Of a stretch of 64,000 nucleotides of DNA, positions 56,140-64,000 are shown one piece after another. The stretch is taken from NCBI RefSeq assembly GCF_029227915.1, contig NC_079877.1, positions 29,847,851-29,911,850 of the forward strand. The letters run 5' to 3'. A program made the translations under genes and the position numbers. Positions within the stretch are counted from its first letter, which is position 1. Every line of letters begins with the position of its first letter. Below the pieces are notes generated by a model. That model did not search any database and was not told the DNA's origin. It saw nothing but the letters and a program-made list of their open reading frames with translations. Source of the DNA: Hydractinia symbiolongicarpus. Its lineage: Eukaryota > Cnidaria > Hydrozoa > Anthoathecata > Hydractiniidae.

Positions 56140-56291
56140 CGGGTATGATCCATGATTTGACGTAAAATGGTAAAGTGCTAACGGATTTTATGGACTCTTC
56201 TATCGTTGATTTAACGGGTATGATCCATGATTTTACATAAAATGGTAAAGTGCTAACGGATTTGCACCAACATCGGCATTTCCCTATCTCT
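56131..56291 (-). repeat. Polinton right terminal inverted repeat
   Basis: Reverse complement of the left repeat, with the same two 75-base direct repeats (GTGCTAAC at 56175 and 56250), ending CATTTCCCTATCTCT. The last codons of the POLB frame overlap its inner edge. Confidence 0.92.
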
Positions 56292-56572
56292 GAGTGATTG
56301 TCCCAATGAAACGTTCTTACAGTCATGTTCAACATATTTCTTGATAATTGCATAAGTTTTAACATTTAACCCACAAGAGTAAAATTTTCGGCGTTTCATT
56401 TTTGTACTCACGCAATGTGAACTTGTCAAAGTTTACTTGTCAACGGACAGACTTAGGACTTCGAATCTTAGGTTAATTGGTTAGAGCAAAAACCTTCCTG
56501 CTAATGTCAGTATAAGCCATTTTTGGTTTACTTGAACTTTTTTGGGACCGGGACTTTATACCTAAAAAAGTA

Positions 56573-56632
56573 GGCAGGATGGCCGAGCGGTCTAAGGCGC
56601 TGGTTATAGGCACCAGTCACTTCGGTAGCGCG
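56573..56632 (+). pseudogene. tRNA-Leu(UAG), 3' truncated
   Basis: Acceptor 5' strand, D arm and anticodon arm (loop TATAGGC, U33 changed to A) are present. The T arm and acceptor 3' strand are missing, because the sequence jumps to AAAAACGTTTATATTTCCGC of the downstream spacer. Confidence 0.85.
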
Positions 56633-56987
56633 TAAAAACGTTTATATTTCCGCTTAACTATTTCGCCTAGAAAAATGCGCGAACGTTTAAAAAGGATGTT
56701 TCACAAGTTTCGATTGCATGCAGGACGGGATCGCTAAAATTGCTTGACTGTGCAGGTAATTCCGCCCAAAATCAGGCAAAACTCTCTAAATTGATGAAAA
56801 GTCACGAGATGAATACACTTGCAATGGAATGTGCAGAGTTGGTTGGGTATCAACGTATTATTTTGCGTCACTTACTTATTTAAATTTTTCATATATTTCG
56901 GTCATTTTTACATGTCATCTAGTGCTTAAATACGCGTAAATACTATTTTCTCTGCACGCTCGTCCACATTATGTAATTGAAAAACCG

Positions 56988-57069
56988 GGCAGGATGGCCG
57001 AGCGGTCTAAGGCGCTGGTTTAAGGCACCAGTCACTTCGGTGGCGCAAGTTCGAATCTCGCTCCTGTCA
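56988..57069 (+). tRNA. tRNA-Leu(AAG), T-stem mismatch
   Basis: T stem GCAAG/CTCGC; everything else canonical. Confidence 0.8.
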
Positions 57070-57580
57070 TCTTATATCGCATGACTGGAAATGTCCTGTG
57101 GCAGAGAATATTGATTACGCTTAAAAACTTCGTCCCCAGAAAGACGCAAATTTTAGAAAAAGTATAATTAACAAGTCTTTGTCGCATTGGAGAAAAATGT
57201 CACTTTTACCACTTGAATTTGCGGAAAATTTCGTTTATTTTCCGAAACAGAGATCTAAAGCGCTTAAACGACAGAAGATTTTGATTTACAGCTTGTTAAG
57301 AGTGATTGTCCGAATGAAACGTTCTTACAGTCATGTTCAACATATTTCTTGATAGTTGCATAATTTTCAACATTTAACCCACAAGAGTATAATTTTCGGC
57401 GTTTCATTATTGTACCCACGCAATGTGAACTTGTCAAAGTTTACTTGTCAACGGAGAGACTTAGGACTTCGGATCTTAGGTTAATTGGTTAAAGCAAAAA
57501 CCTTCCTGCTAATGTCAGAATAAGCCATTTTTGGTTTACTTGAACTTTTTTAGGACGGGGATTTTATATCTTAAAAAGAA

Positions 57581-57662
57581 GGCAGGATGGCCGAGCGGTC
57601 TAAGGCTCTGGTTATAGGCACCAGTCACTTTGGTGGCGCGAGTTCGAATCTCGCTCCTGTCA
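57581..57662 (+). tRNA. tRNA-Leu(UAG), U33 lost
   Basis: Anticodon loop TATAGGC keeps TAG but replaces the near-invariant T33 with A. Acceptor and T arm intact; the D-stem side reads GGCTCTGG. Confidence 0.6.
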
Positions 57663-58046
57663 ACTAATCATACATGTCTGAAAAGTACGTCGGACAAACA
57701 TTTTTATTTTCGCTTAACTATTTTGCCTAGAAAAATTCGCGAACGTTTAAAAAGGATGTATCACAAGTTTCGCTTGCATGCAGGACGGGATCGCTAAAAC
57801 TGGTTGACTGTGCAGGTAATTCCGCCCACAATCAGGCAAAACTCTCTTAATTGATGAAAAGTCACGGGACGAATGCACTTGCATTGGAATGTGCAGAGCT
57901 GGTTGGGTATCAACGTATTATTTTGCGTCACTTACTTATTTGAATTTTTCATACATTTCGGTCATGTTTACATGTCATCTAGTGCTTAATACGCGTAAAT
58001 ACTATTTTCTCTGCACGCTCGTCGACATTATGTATTTGAAAAACCG

Positions 58047-58127
58047 GGCAGGATGGCCGAGCGGTCTAAGCGCTGGTTTAAGGCACCAGTCACTTCGGTG
58101 GCGCGAGTTCGAATCTCGCTCCTGTCA
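58047..58127 (+). tRNA. tRNA-Leu(AAG), one base deleted in D arm
   Basis: 81 nt: CTAAGCGCTGG lacks one G of the D stem. Other stems and boxes canonical. Confidence 0.7.
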
Positions 58128-58638
58128 TCTTATATCGCATGACCGGAAATGTCCTCGGACAGAGAATATTGTTTACGCTTAAAAACTTCGTCCCCAGAAA
58201 GACGCAAATTTTAGAAAAAGTAAAATTAACAATTCTTTGTCGCATTTGGGAAAAATATCACTTGTGCCACTTGATTTGGCGGCAAATTTTGTTTATTTTT
58301 CGAAACAGAGATCTAAAGCGTTTAAACGACAGGAGATTTGGATTTACAGCTTGTTAAGAGCGATAATCCGAATGAAACGGTCTTACAGTCATGTTCAACA
58401 TTTTTCTTGATAATTGCATAATTTTTACCATTTTACTCACAAGAGTATAATTTTCGGCGTTTCATTATTGTACCCACGCAATGTGAACTTGTCAAAGTTT
58501 ACTTGTCAAGGGACAGACTTAGGACTTCGGATCTTAGGTTAATTGGTTAGAGCAAAAACCTTCCTGCTAATGTCAGAATAAGCCATTTTTGGTTTACTTG
58601 AACTTTTTTGGGACGGGGATTTTATATCTTAAAAAGAA

Positions 58639-58720
58639 GGCAGGATGGCCGAGCGGTATAAGGCGCTGGTTTTAGGCACCAGTCACTTCGGTGTCGCGAG
58701 TTCGAATCTCGCTCCTGTCA
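58639..58720 (+). tRNA. tRNA-Leu(UAG), near intact
   Basis: Canonical stems; D loop GGTATAAGG and variable arm GTGTCGCGAG differ by single bases. Confidence 0.85.
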
Positions 58721-59105
58721 ACTAATCATACATGTCTGAAAAGTACGTCGGACAAACGTTTTTATTTCCGCTTAACTATTTTGCCTAGAAAAATCCGCGA
58801 ACATTTAAAAAGGATGTATTACAAGTTTCGCTTGCATGCAGGACGGGATCGCTAAAACTGCTTGACTGTGCAGGTATTTCCGCCCACAATCAGGCAAAAC
58901 TCTTTAAAATGATAAAAAGTCACGGGACGAATACACTTGCCATGGAATGTGCAGAGCTGGTTGGGTATCAACGTATTATTTTGCGTCACTTAATTATTTG
59001 AATTTTTCATACATTTCTGTCATTTTTGCATGTCATCTAGTGCTTAAATACGCGTAAATACTATTTTCTCCGCACGCTCGTCGACATTATGTATTTGAAA
59101 AACCG

Positions 59106-59187
59106 GGCAGAATGGCCGGGCGGTCTAAGGCGCTGGTTTAAGGCACCAGTCACTTCGGTGGCGCGAGTTTGAATCTCGCTCCTGTCA
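59106..59187 (+). tRNA. tRNA-Leu(AAG)-like, altered boxes
   Basis: Acceptor GGCAGAA has one mismatch, A box TGGCCGGGCGG, B box GTTTGAATC. Anticodon AAG. Confidence 0.55.
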
Positions 59188-59697
59188 TCTTTTATCGCAT
59201 GACCGGAAATGTCCTCGGACAGAGAATATTGATTACGCTTAAAAACTTCGTCCCCAGAAAGACGCAAATTTAAAAAAAGTATAATCAACAAGTCTTTGTC
59301 GCATTGGGGAAAAGTGTCACTTGTACCACTTGATTTTGCGGAAAATTTCGTTTATTTTTCGAAACAGAGATCTAAAGCGTTTAAACGACAGGAGATTTGG
59401 ATTTACAGCTTGTTAAGAGCGATAGTCCGAATGAAACGTTCTTACAGTCATGTTCAATATTTTTCTTGATAATTGCATAATTTTTAACATTTTACTCACA
59501 AGAGTATAATTTTCGGCGTTTCATTATTGTACCCACGCAATGTGAACTTGTCAAAGTTTACTTGTCAAGGGACAGACTTAAGACTTCGAATCTTATGTTA
59601 ATTGGTTAGCGCAAAAACCTTCCTGCTAATGTCAGCATAAGCCATTTTTGGTTTACTTGAACTTTTTTTGGACGGGGACTTTATATCTTAAAAAGTA

Positions 59698-59779
59698 GGC
59701 AGGATGGCCGAGCGGTCTAAGGCGCTGGTTTTAGGCACCAGTCACTTTGGTGGCGCGAGTTCGAATCTCGCTCCTGTCA
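59698..59779 (+). tRNA. tRNA-Leu(UAG), intact
   Basis: Canonical; variable loop TTTG. Confidence 0.92.
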
Positions 59780-60164
59780 ACTAATCATACATGTCTGAAA
59801 ATTACGTCGGACAAACATTTTTATTTTCGCTTAACTATTTTGCCTAGAAAAATGCGCGAACGTTTAAAAGGGATGTATCACAAGTTTCGCTTGCATGCAG
59901 GACGGGATCGCTAAAACTGCTTGACTGTGCAGGTATTTTCGCCCACAATCAGGCAAAACTCTCTAAAATGATAAAAAGCCACGGGACGAATACACTTGCC
60001 ATGGAATGTGCAGAGCTGGTTGGGTATCAACGTATTATTTTGCGTCACTTAATTATTTGAATTTTTCATACATTTCTGTCATTTTTGCATGTCATCTAGT
60101 GCTTAAATACGCGTAAATACTATTTTCTCCGCACGCTCGTCGACATTATGTATTTGAAAAATCG

Positions 60165-60246
60165 GGCAGAATGGCCGGGCGGTCTAAGGCGCTGGTTTAA
60201 GGCACCAGTCACTTCGGTGGCGCGAGTTTGAATCTCGCTCCTGTCA
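60165..60246 (+). tRNA. tRNA-Leu(AAG)-like, altered boxes
   Basis: Copy of 59106 with the same acceptor, A-box and B-box changes. Confidence 0.55.
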
Positions 60247-60756
60247 TCTTTTATCGCATGACCGGAAATGTCCTCGGACAGAGAATATTGATTACGCTTA
60301 AAAACTTCGTCCCCAGAAAGACGCAAATTTAAAAAAAGTATAATCAACAAGTCTTTGTCGCATTGGGGAAAAGTGTCACTTGTACCACTTGATTTTGTGG
60401 AAAATTTCGTTTATTTTTCGAAACAGAGATCTAAAGCGTTTAAACGACAGGAGATTTGGATTTGCAGCTTGTTAAGAGCGATAGTCCGAATGAAACGTTC
60501 TTACAGTCATGTTCAACATTTTTCTTGATAATTGCATAATTTTTAACATTTTACTCACAAGAGTATAATTTTCGGCGTTTCATTATTGTACCCACGCAAT
60601 GTGAACTTGTCAAAGTTTACTTGTCAAGGGACAGACTTAAGACTTCGAATCTTATGTTAATTGGTTAGAGCAAAAACCTTCCTGCTAATGTCAGCATAAG
60701 CCATTTTTGGTTTACTTGAACTTTTTTTGGACGGGGACTTTATATCTTAAAAAGTA

Positions 60757-60838
60757 GGCAGGATGGCCGAGCGGTCTAAGGCGCTGGTTTTAGGCACCAG
60801 TCACTTTGGTGGCGCGAGTTCGAATCTCGCTCCTGTCA
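60757..60838 (+). tRNA. tRNA-Leu(UAG), intact
   Basis: Canonical; copy of 59698. Confidence 0.92.
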
Positions 60839-61223
60839 ACTAATCCTACATGTCTGAAAATTACGTCGGACAAACGTTTTTATTTCCACTTAACTATTTT
60901 GCCTAGAAAAATCCGCGAACGTTTAAAAAGGATGTATCACAAGTTTCGCTTGCATGCAGGACGGGATCGCTAAAACTGCTTGACTGTGCAGGTATTTCCG
61001 CCCACAATCAGGCAAAACTCTCTAAAATGATAAAAAGTCACGGGACGAATACACTTGCCATGGAATGTGCAGAGCTGGTTGGGTATCAACGTATTATTTT
61101 GCGTCACTTACTTATTTGAATTTTTCATACATTTCTGTCATTTTTGCATGTCATCTAGTGCTTAAATACGCGTAAATACTATTTTCTCTGCACGCTCGTC
61201 GACATTATGTATTTGAAAAACCG

Positions 61224-61305
61224 GGCAGGATGGTCGAGCGGTCTAAGGCGCTGGTTTGAGGCACCAGTCACTTCGGTGGCGCGAGTTCGAATCTCGCTCC
61301 TGTCA
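61224..61305 (+). tRNA. tRNA-Leu with anticodon GAG
   Basis: All stems pair and the B box is canonical; the A box is TGGTCGAGCGG. The anticodon loop is TTGAGGC, so the anticodon is GAG where all other complete genes at this position have AAG. This anticodon is normally absent from eukaryotic nuclear tRNA-Leu sets, which use inosine-modified AAG. Confidence 0.85.
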
Positions 61306-61561
61306 TCTTTTATCGCATGACCGGAAATGTCCTCGGACAGAGAATATTGATTACGCTTAAAAACTTCTTCCCCAGAAAGACGCAAATTTAAAAAAAGTAT
61401 AATCAACAAGTCTTTGTCGCATTTGGGAAAAATATCACTTGTACCACTTGATTTGGCGGCAAATTTTGTTTATTTTTCGAAACAGAGATCTAAAGCGTTT
61501 AAACGACAGGAGATTTGGATTTACAGCTTGTTAAGAGCGATAGTCCGAATGAAACGGTCTT

Positions 61562-63336
61562 TGAAGGAAATAAAAAACTCGTTCTTCAAGAAATCGTTAT
61601 CGTCAAAGGATCAAAAATCTGTCTGGAATACTATTCATCGTATTCTGAGCAATCAAAAAACACGAATCAAACACGATCCTTCAGAAATGAATGAATATTT
61701 TAGCAATCTAGCAGCAAACCTAACTGGGAAATCAAACGTCGAGTCTACATTACCAGATGTTATCAAAACTACTGAAAACGAACAATCGTTCAAAATTCAA
61801 CATACTACTTACAATGAAATAAATAAAATACTAAAAAACCTCAAGAATGACTGCTCCAGTGGTCATGACAATATTCCAATACGATTTATCAAGCCAGTAT
61901 CAGAATTCATAACATCCCCTCTGGTCCATATTATTAACAATTGCATCAACAAAGAAATATTTCCCCAGCAATGGAAGATTGCTCGTGTTTGCCCAATACC
62001 AAAGATCGACACACCAATTAGCACAAAGGACTATCGTCCAATCTCAGTACTGCCAGTATTGTCAAAAATCTACGAGAGAGTAATCTTATCTCAGTTATGT
62101 GAATTCATCGAAAGTAATCAACTTTACAATGAAACACAATCCGGTTTTCGCAAAGGTCATACGACTACCACATTGATGCTTAAGCTTCGTGACGACATAA
62201 AAAAAGCAATGGCGAAAAGTGAAGTGACACTCTCTATCCTCATCGATTACTCCAATGCTTTCGACACGATTGATCACAAAAATCTGCTGCTGAAACTACG
62301 TGATATGAATTTTTCATTTCGTGCTTTAAAGATATTATCAAGTTATCTGAAAGATAGGAAACAATACGTTCAAATTGAAGACAAAATTTCATCTTTAAAA
62401 TCATTGTTTTACGGTGTACCATAGGGTAGCATACTTGGCCCTGTCCTGTTTAACCTCTACGTCATCGAGTTATCAAATCAAATCAACTCCGCCAGTATCC
62501 AATATGCTGATGATACAACATTATATAAACACTGCAAAGTCAGAGATCTATTTCAATCAATCAAAGATATGGAAAAGGATGTAGATAACCTTCTAGCTTG
62601 GTCAAAAGAAAACAATCTCTTGTTCAACAGTGACAAGCTTAAGTTAATCATATTCCATTCTAAGCGACTTAGAGCATTTGATTCTGACCGAAGCTATCTT
62701 TAACGTTGTGCTGGTATGTCAATCGAGCAGGAAGAAAATGTTAAGTTACTTGGCATTCAATTCGATCACAATCTATCATGGACCTGCCATATAAACAATG
62801 TTATAAAATCCTCGCACTCAACACTACGTGCTCTACGAAAGTTTAGTCGTTTCACACCTTTCCATGTACGCAAAACCTTGGCGGAAACGTTGATCTTATC
62901 AAGGATAAGTTACGGTAAGGTTGTCTTCTCGCAAATACCTGATTATCTGATATGTCGGCTACAAAAGATCCAAAACATGGCTGTTGGTTACGTTCTCCGC
63001 CGTTATGCTAATCTGCAAGAAGTCACGAATCTAAAATGGCTTCCCGTAAAAGAACATATTGAATTCAGTATAAGTAAACTTGTACACAAATCGAGAATTG
63101 ATAACAACCATCCAAGCTATCTAAACGTAGAGTTTGTTGTACCAACACAAAATTTGAGATCTTCTACGAAGGAGCCTCTTGTTAAAAATGTTGGAAATGG
63201 CACTTTTCAAAACCAAGCACGGTGTTACGATGAAATCCCGGATAGTATAAAAATTATTGAAACTCTAGAAAAATTTACTAAAGAAGCAAAACAGTTTTAT
63301 CTAAATAAGGCAGTCGCTAGAGTCTTGTCTGTTTGA
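61562..63336 (+). mobile_element. 5'-truncated non-LTR retrotransposon (LINE), two in-frame stops
   Basis: The array unit ends at CGGTCTT and retrotransposon sequence begins in coding DNA. One frame runs from there to the stop at 63334-63336, broken only by TAG at 62422 and TAA at 62701. The reverse transcriptase is recognisable: KDYRPISVLPVLSKIYERVI (about 62029-62088), SGFRKGH (62140), IDYSNAFDTIDHK (62242), GVP-stop-GS (62413-62430, where the stop replaces the conserved Q) and YADD (62504-62515). The C-terminal region with LKWLPVKEHIEF (about 63030-63065) resembles CR1/L2/jockey-type LINEs. The endonuclease and ORF1 are missing through 5' truncation. The apparent start at 61414 lies in array DNA and is not a real start. 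Inactive. Confidence 0.9.
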
Positions 63337-63489
63337 ATTCTGTTCGCCGAAGTTTGGGTGCAAATATTCTATCGACCTGTTCATAATCTACCCTTACTCA
63401 TTTTCAGCTTGTGTTTACTTTTGCCTTTTCTCCTTTTGCGACTAGCCAAGTATATATATGAAATATTTTTTTTTTTTTTTTTTTTTTTC
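63337..63489. other. Retrotransposon 3' flank and T-rich tract
   Basis: No gene. Contains a TATATATATG stretch and a long T run at about 63466-63488. It may be the 3' untranslated part of the LINE; the 3' junction with the array is not identifiable. Confidence 0.5.
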
Positions 63490-64000
63490 ATAATTCAATT
63501 AGTTTATTTTATATTTTCTTACTTCCAAGGCCATTTATCGTTTTCTCTGGGTTTTTTTTTTTCTAGTTACTCCTATCTAGGTTGATTCCAATATCGTCTC
63601 TATTTATCTTGTCGATTCGAGTGTTTCAATTTCTTTCGAGCCTTTCAAGTTTATTTTTAATTTTGCTTTTCATCGCGGTTTTTATAATGTATATATATAA
63701 AAAGATAATATTTTTTTTGAACAATTATTTATTCTTTATTTATAGTTTATTTATATTTTCCTTACTTTCAAGGCCATTTATCGTTTTCTCTGCTTTTTGT
63801 CTAGTTACAATTTAGGTTGATTCCATATATCGTTTCTTATTTCTCGTCGATTCGAGCGTTTCAATTTGTTTCAAGCCTTTTCAGTTTTTCTCATCGCGGT
63901 TTTCTTTTTTATTTAATGTATATAAAAAAATTTATTTTTTGAACACTTATTTATTCTTAATCTATAATTTTTTTTCATTTTTATATTTCATTTTAGGGAG
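63490..64000. repeat. T-rich tandem repeat of ~220-245 bases
   Basis: Two copies and the start of a third. AAGGCCATTTATCG occurs at about 63527 and 63770. GTCGATTCGAG, TCATCGCGG and TTATTTATTCTT also recur in the same order. Long T and TA runs give short open frames encoding only hydrophobic low-complexity peptides, which I do not regard as genes. It may be repeated LINE 3' UTR or an unrelated minisatellite. Confidence 0.7.

Larger units (their letters stand above)
41447..56291. mobile_element. Polinton (Maverick) DNA transposon inserted in the tRNA array
   Basis: An element of about 14.8 kb is bounded by inverted repeats beginning AGAGATAGGGAAATGCC, the AG...CT ends usual for Polintons. The flanks GAGCGA (41442-41447) and GAGTGA (56292-56297) look like a target duplication with one change; one base is shared ambiguously with the terminus. 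Outside it the 1,059-base unit resumes without loss. It carries the Polinton gene set: integrase, protein-primed POLB, packaging ATPase, double jelly-roll capsid protein and conserved accessory proteins. The cysteine protease usual in the family is not seen. Multiple frameshifts and stops indicate an inactive copy. Confidence 0.95.
56292..61561 (+). repeat. tRNA-Leu tandem array, right part
   Basis: The 1,059-base units resume with GAGTGATTGTCC at the same point of the unit where they stopped at 41446. About five units follow before the retrotransposon. The first UAG gene is truncated, and units starting near 59106, 60165 and 61224 are close copies at 1,059-base spacing. No other genes are seen in the spacers. 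Confidence 0.93.

Noticed and set aside
56069-56365. Minus-strand 98-codon frame with an internal repeated peptide
   Set aside because: It is the terminal inverted repeat read through; the peptide repeat reflects the 75-base DNA repeat.
61414-61561. N-terminal extension of the LINE reverse transcriptase frame
   Set aside because: These codons lie in array spacer DNA that merely happens to be in frame with the truncated LINE.
63358-63815. Two hydrophobic frames of 75 and 77 codons
   Set aside because: Translations of T-rich tandem DNA, with long F/L/S runs and no start context or conservation.

Overview
The window is animal nuclear DNA, most likely from a marine invertebrate and perhaps a cnidarian. 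The phylum is inferred from the kinds of mobile element and the AT-rich, intron-poor accessory DNA, and is not proven. There is no ordinary host protein-coding gene. It has three layers.

(1) A long tandem array fills 1-41446 and resumes at 56292-61561. The basic unit is about 1,059 bases and carries two class II tRNA genes on the + strand. The first has anticodon AAG (tRNA-Leu, read as IAG). The second, 593 bases further on, has anticodon TAG (tRNA-Leu UAG). I located 91 gene copies: 47 at the AAG position and 44 at the TAG position. About a third look fully intact. The rest carry stem mismatches, truncations, a recurrent 13-base anticodon-arm deletion, or recombined flanks. Higher-order structure is plain: a 7,399-base block of seven units is tandemly duplicated almost without change (about 14986-29690), and a 1,216-base variant unit recurs near the left end. 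The final AAG-position gene has anticodon GAG.

(2) A Polinton (Maverick) DNA transposon of about 14.8 kb (41447-56291) sits in a spacer of the array. It has terminal inverted repeats of about 165 bases, retroviral-type integrase, protein-primed DNA polymerase B, packaging ATPase, a double jelly-roll major capsid protein and several conserved small or membrane proteins. The integrase frame is open. POLB, capsid, ATPase and several others carry frameshifts or in-frame stops, and POLB is cut short by the right terminal repeat. No cysteine protease gene was found. This copy therefore looks inactive. Its distinctive cargo is a block of three genes with SAP-like modules (51465-56139). One carries a RING finger whose zinc-ligand spacing equals that of MDM2. 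Several gene ends are followed by hairpins, three of them sharing a GTTAC/GTAAC core, which may mark transcript 3' ends.

(3) A 5'-truncated non-LTR retrotransposon (61562-63336) interrupts the array again, only about 21 bases away, in unit coordinates, from the Polinton insertion point. It is followed by T-rich tandemly repeated DNA to the window end.
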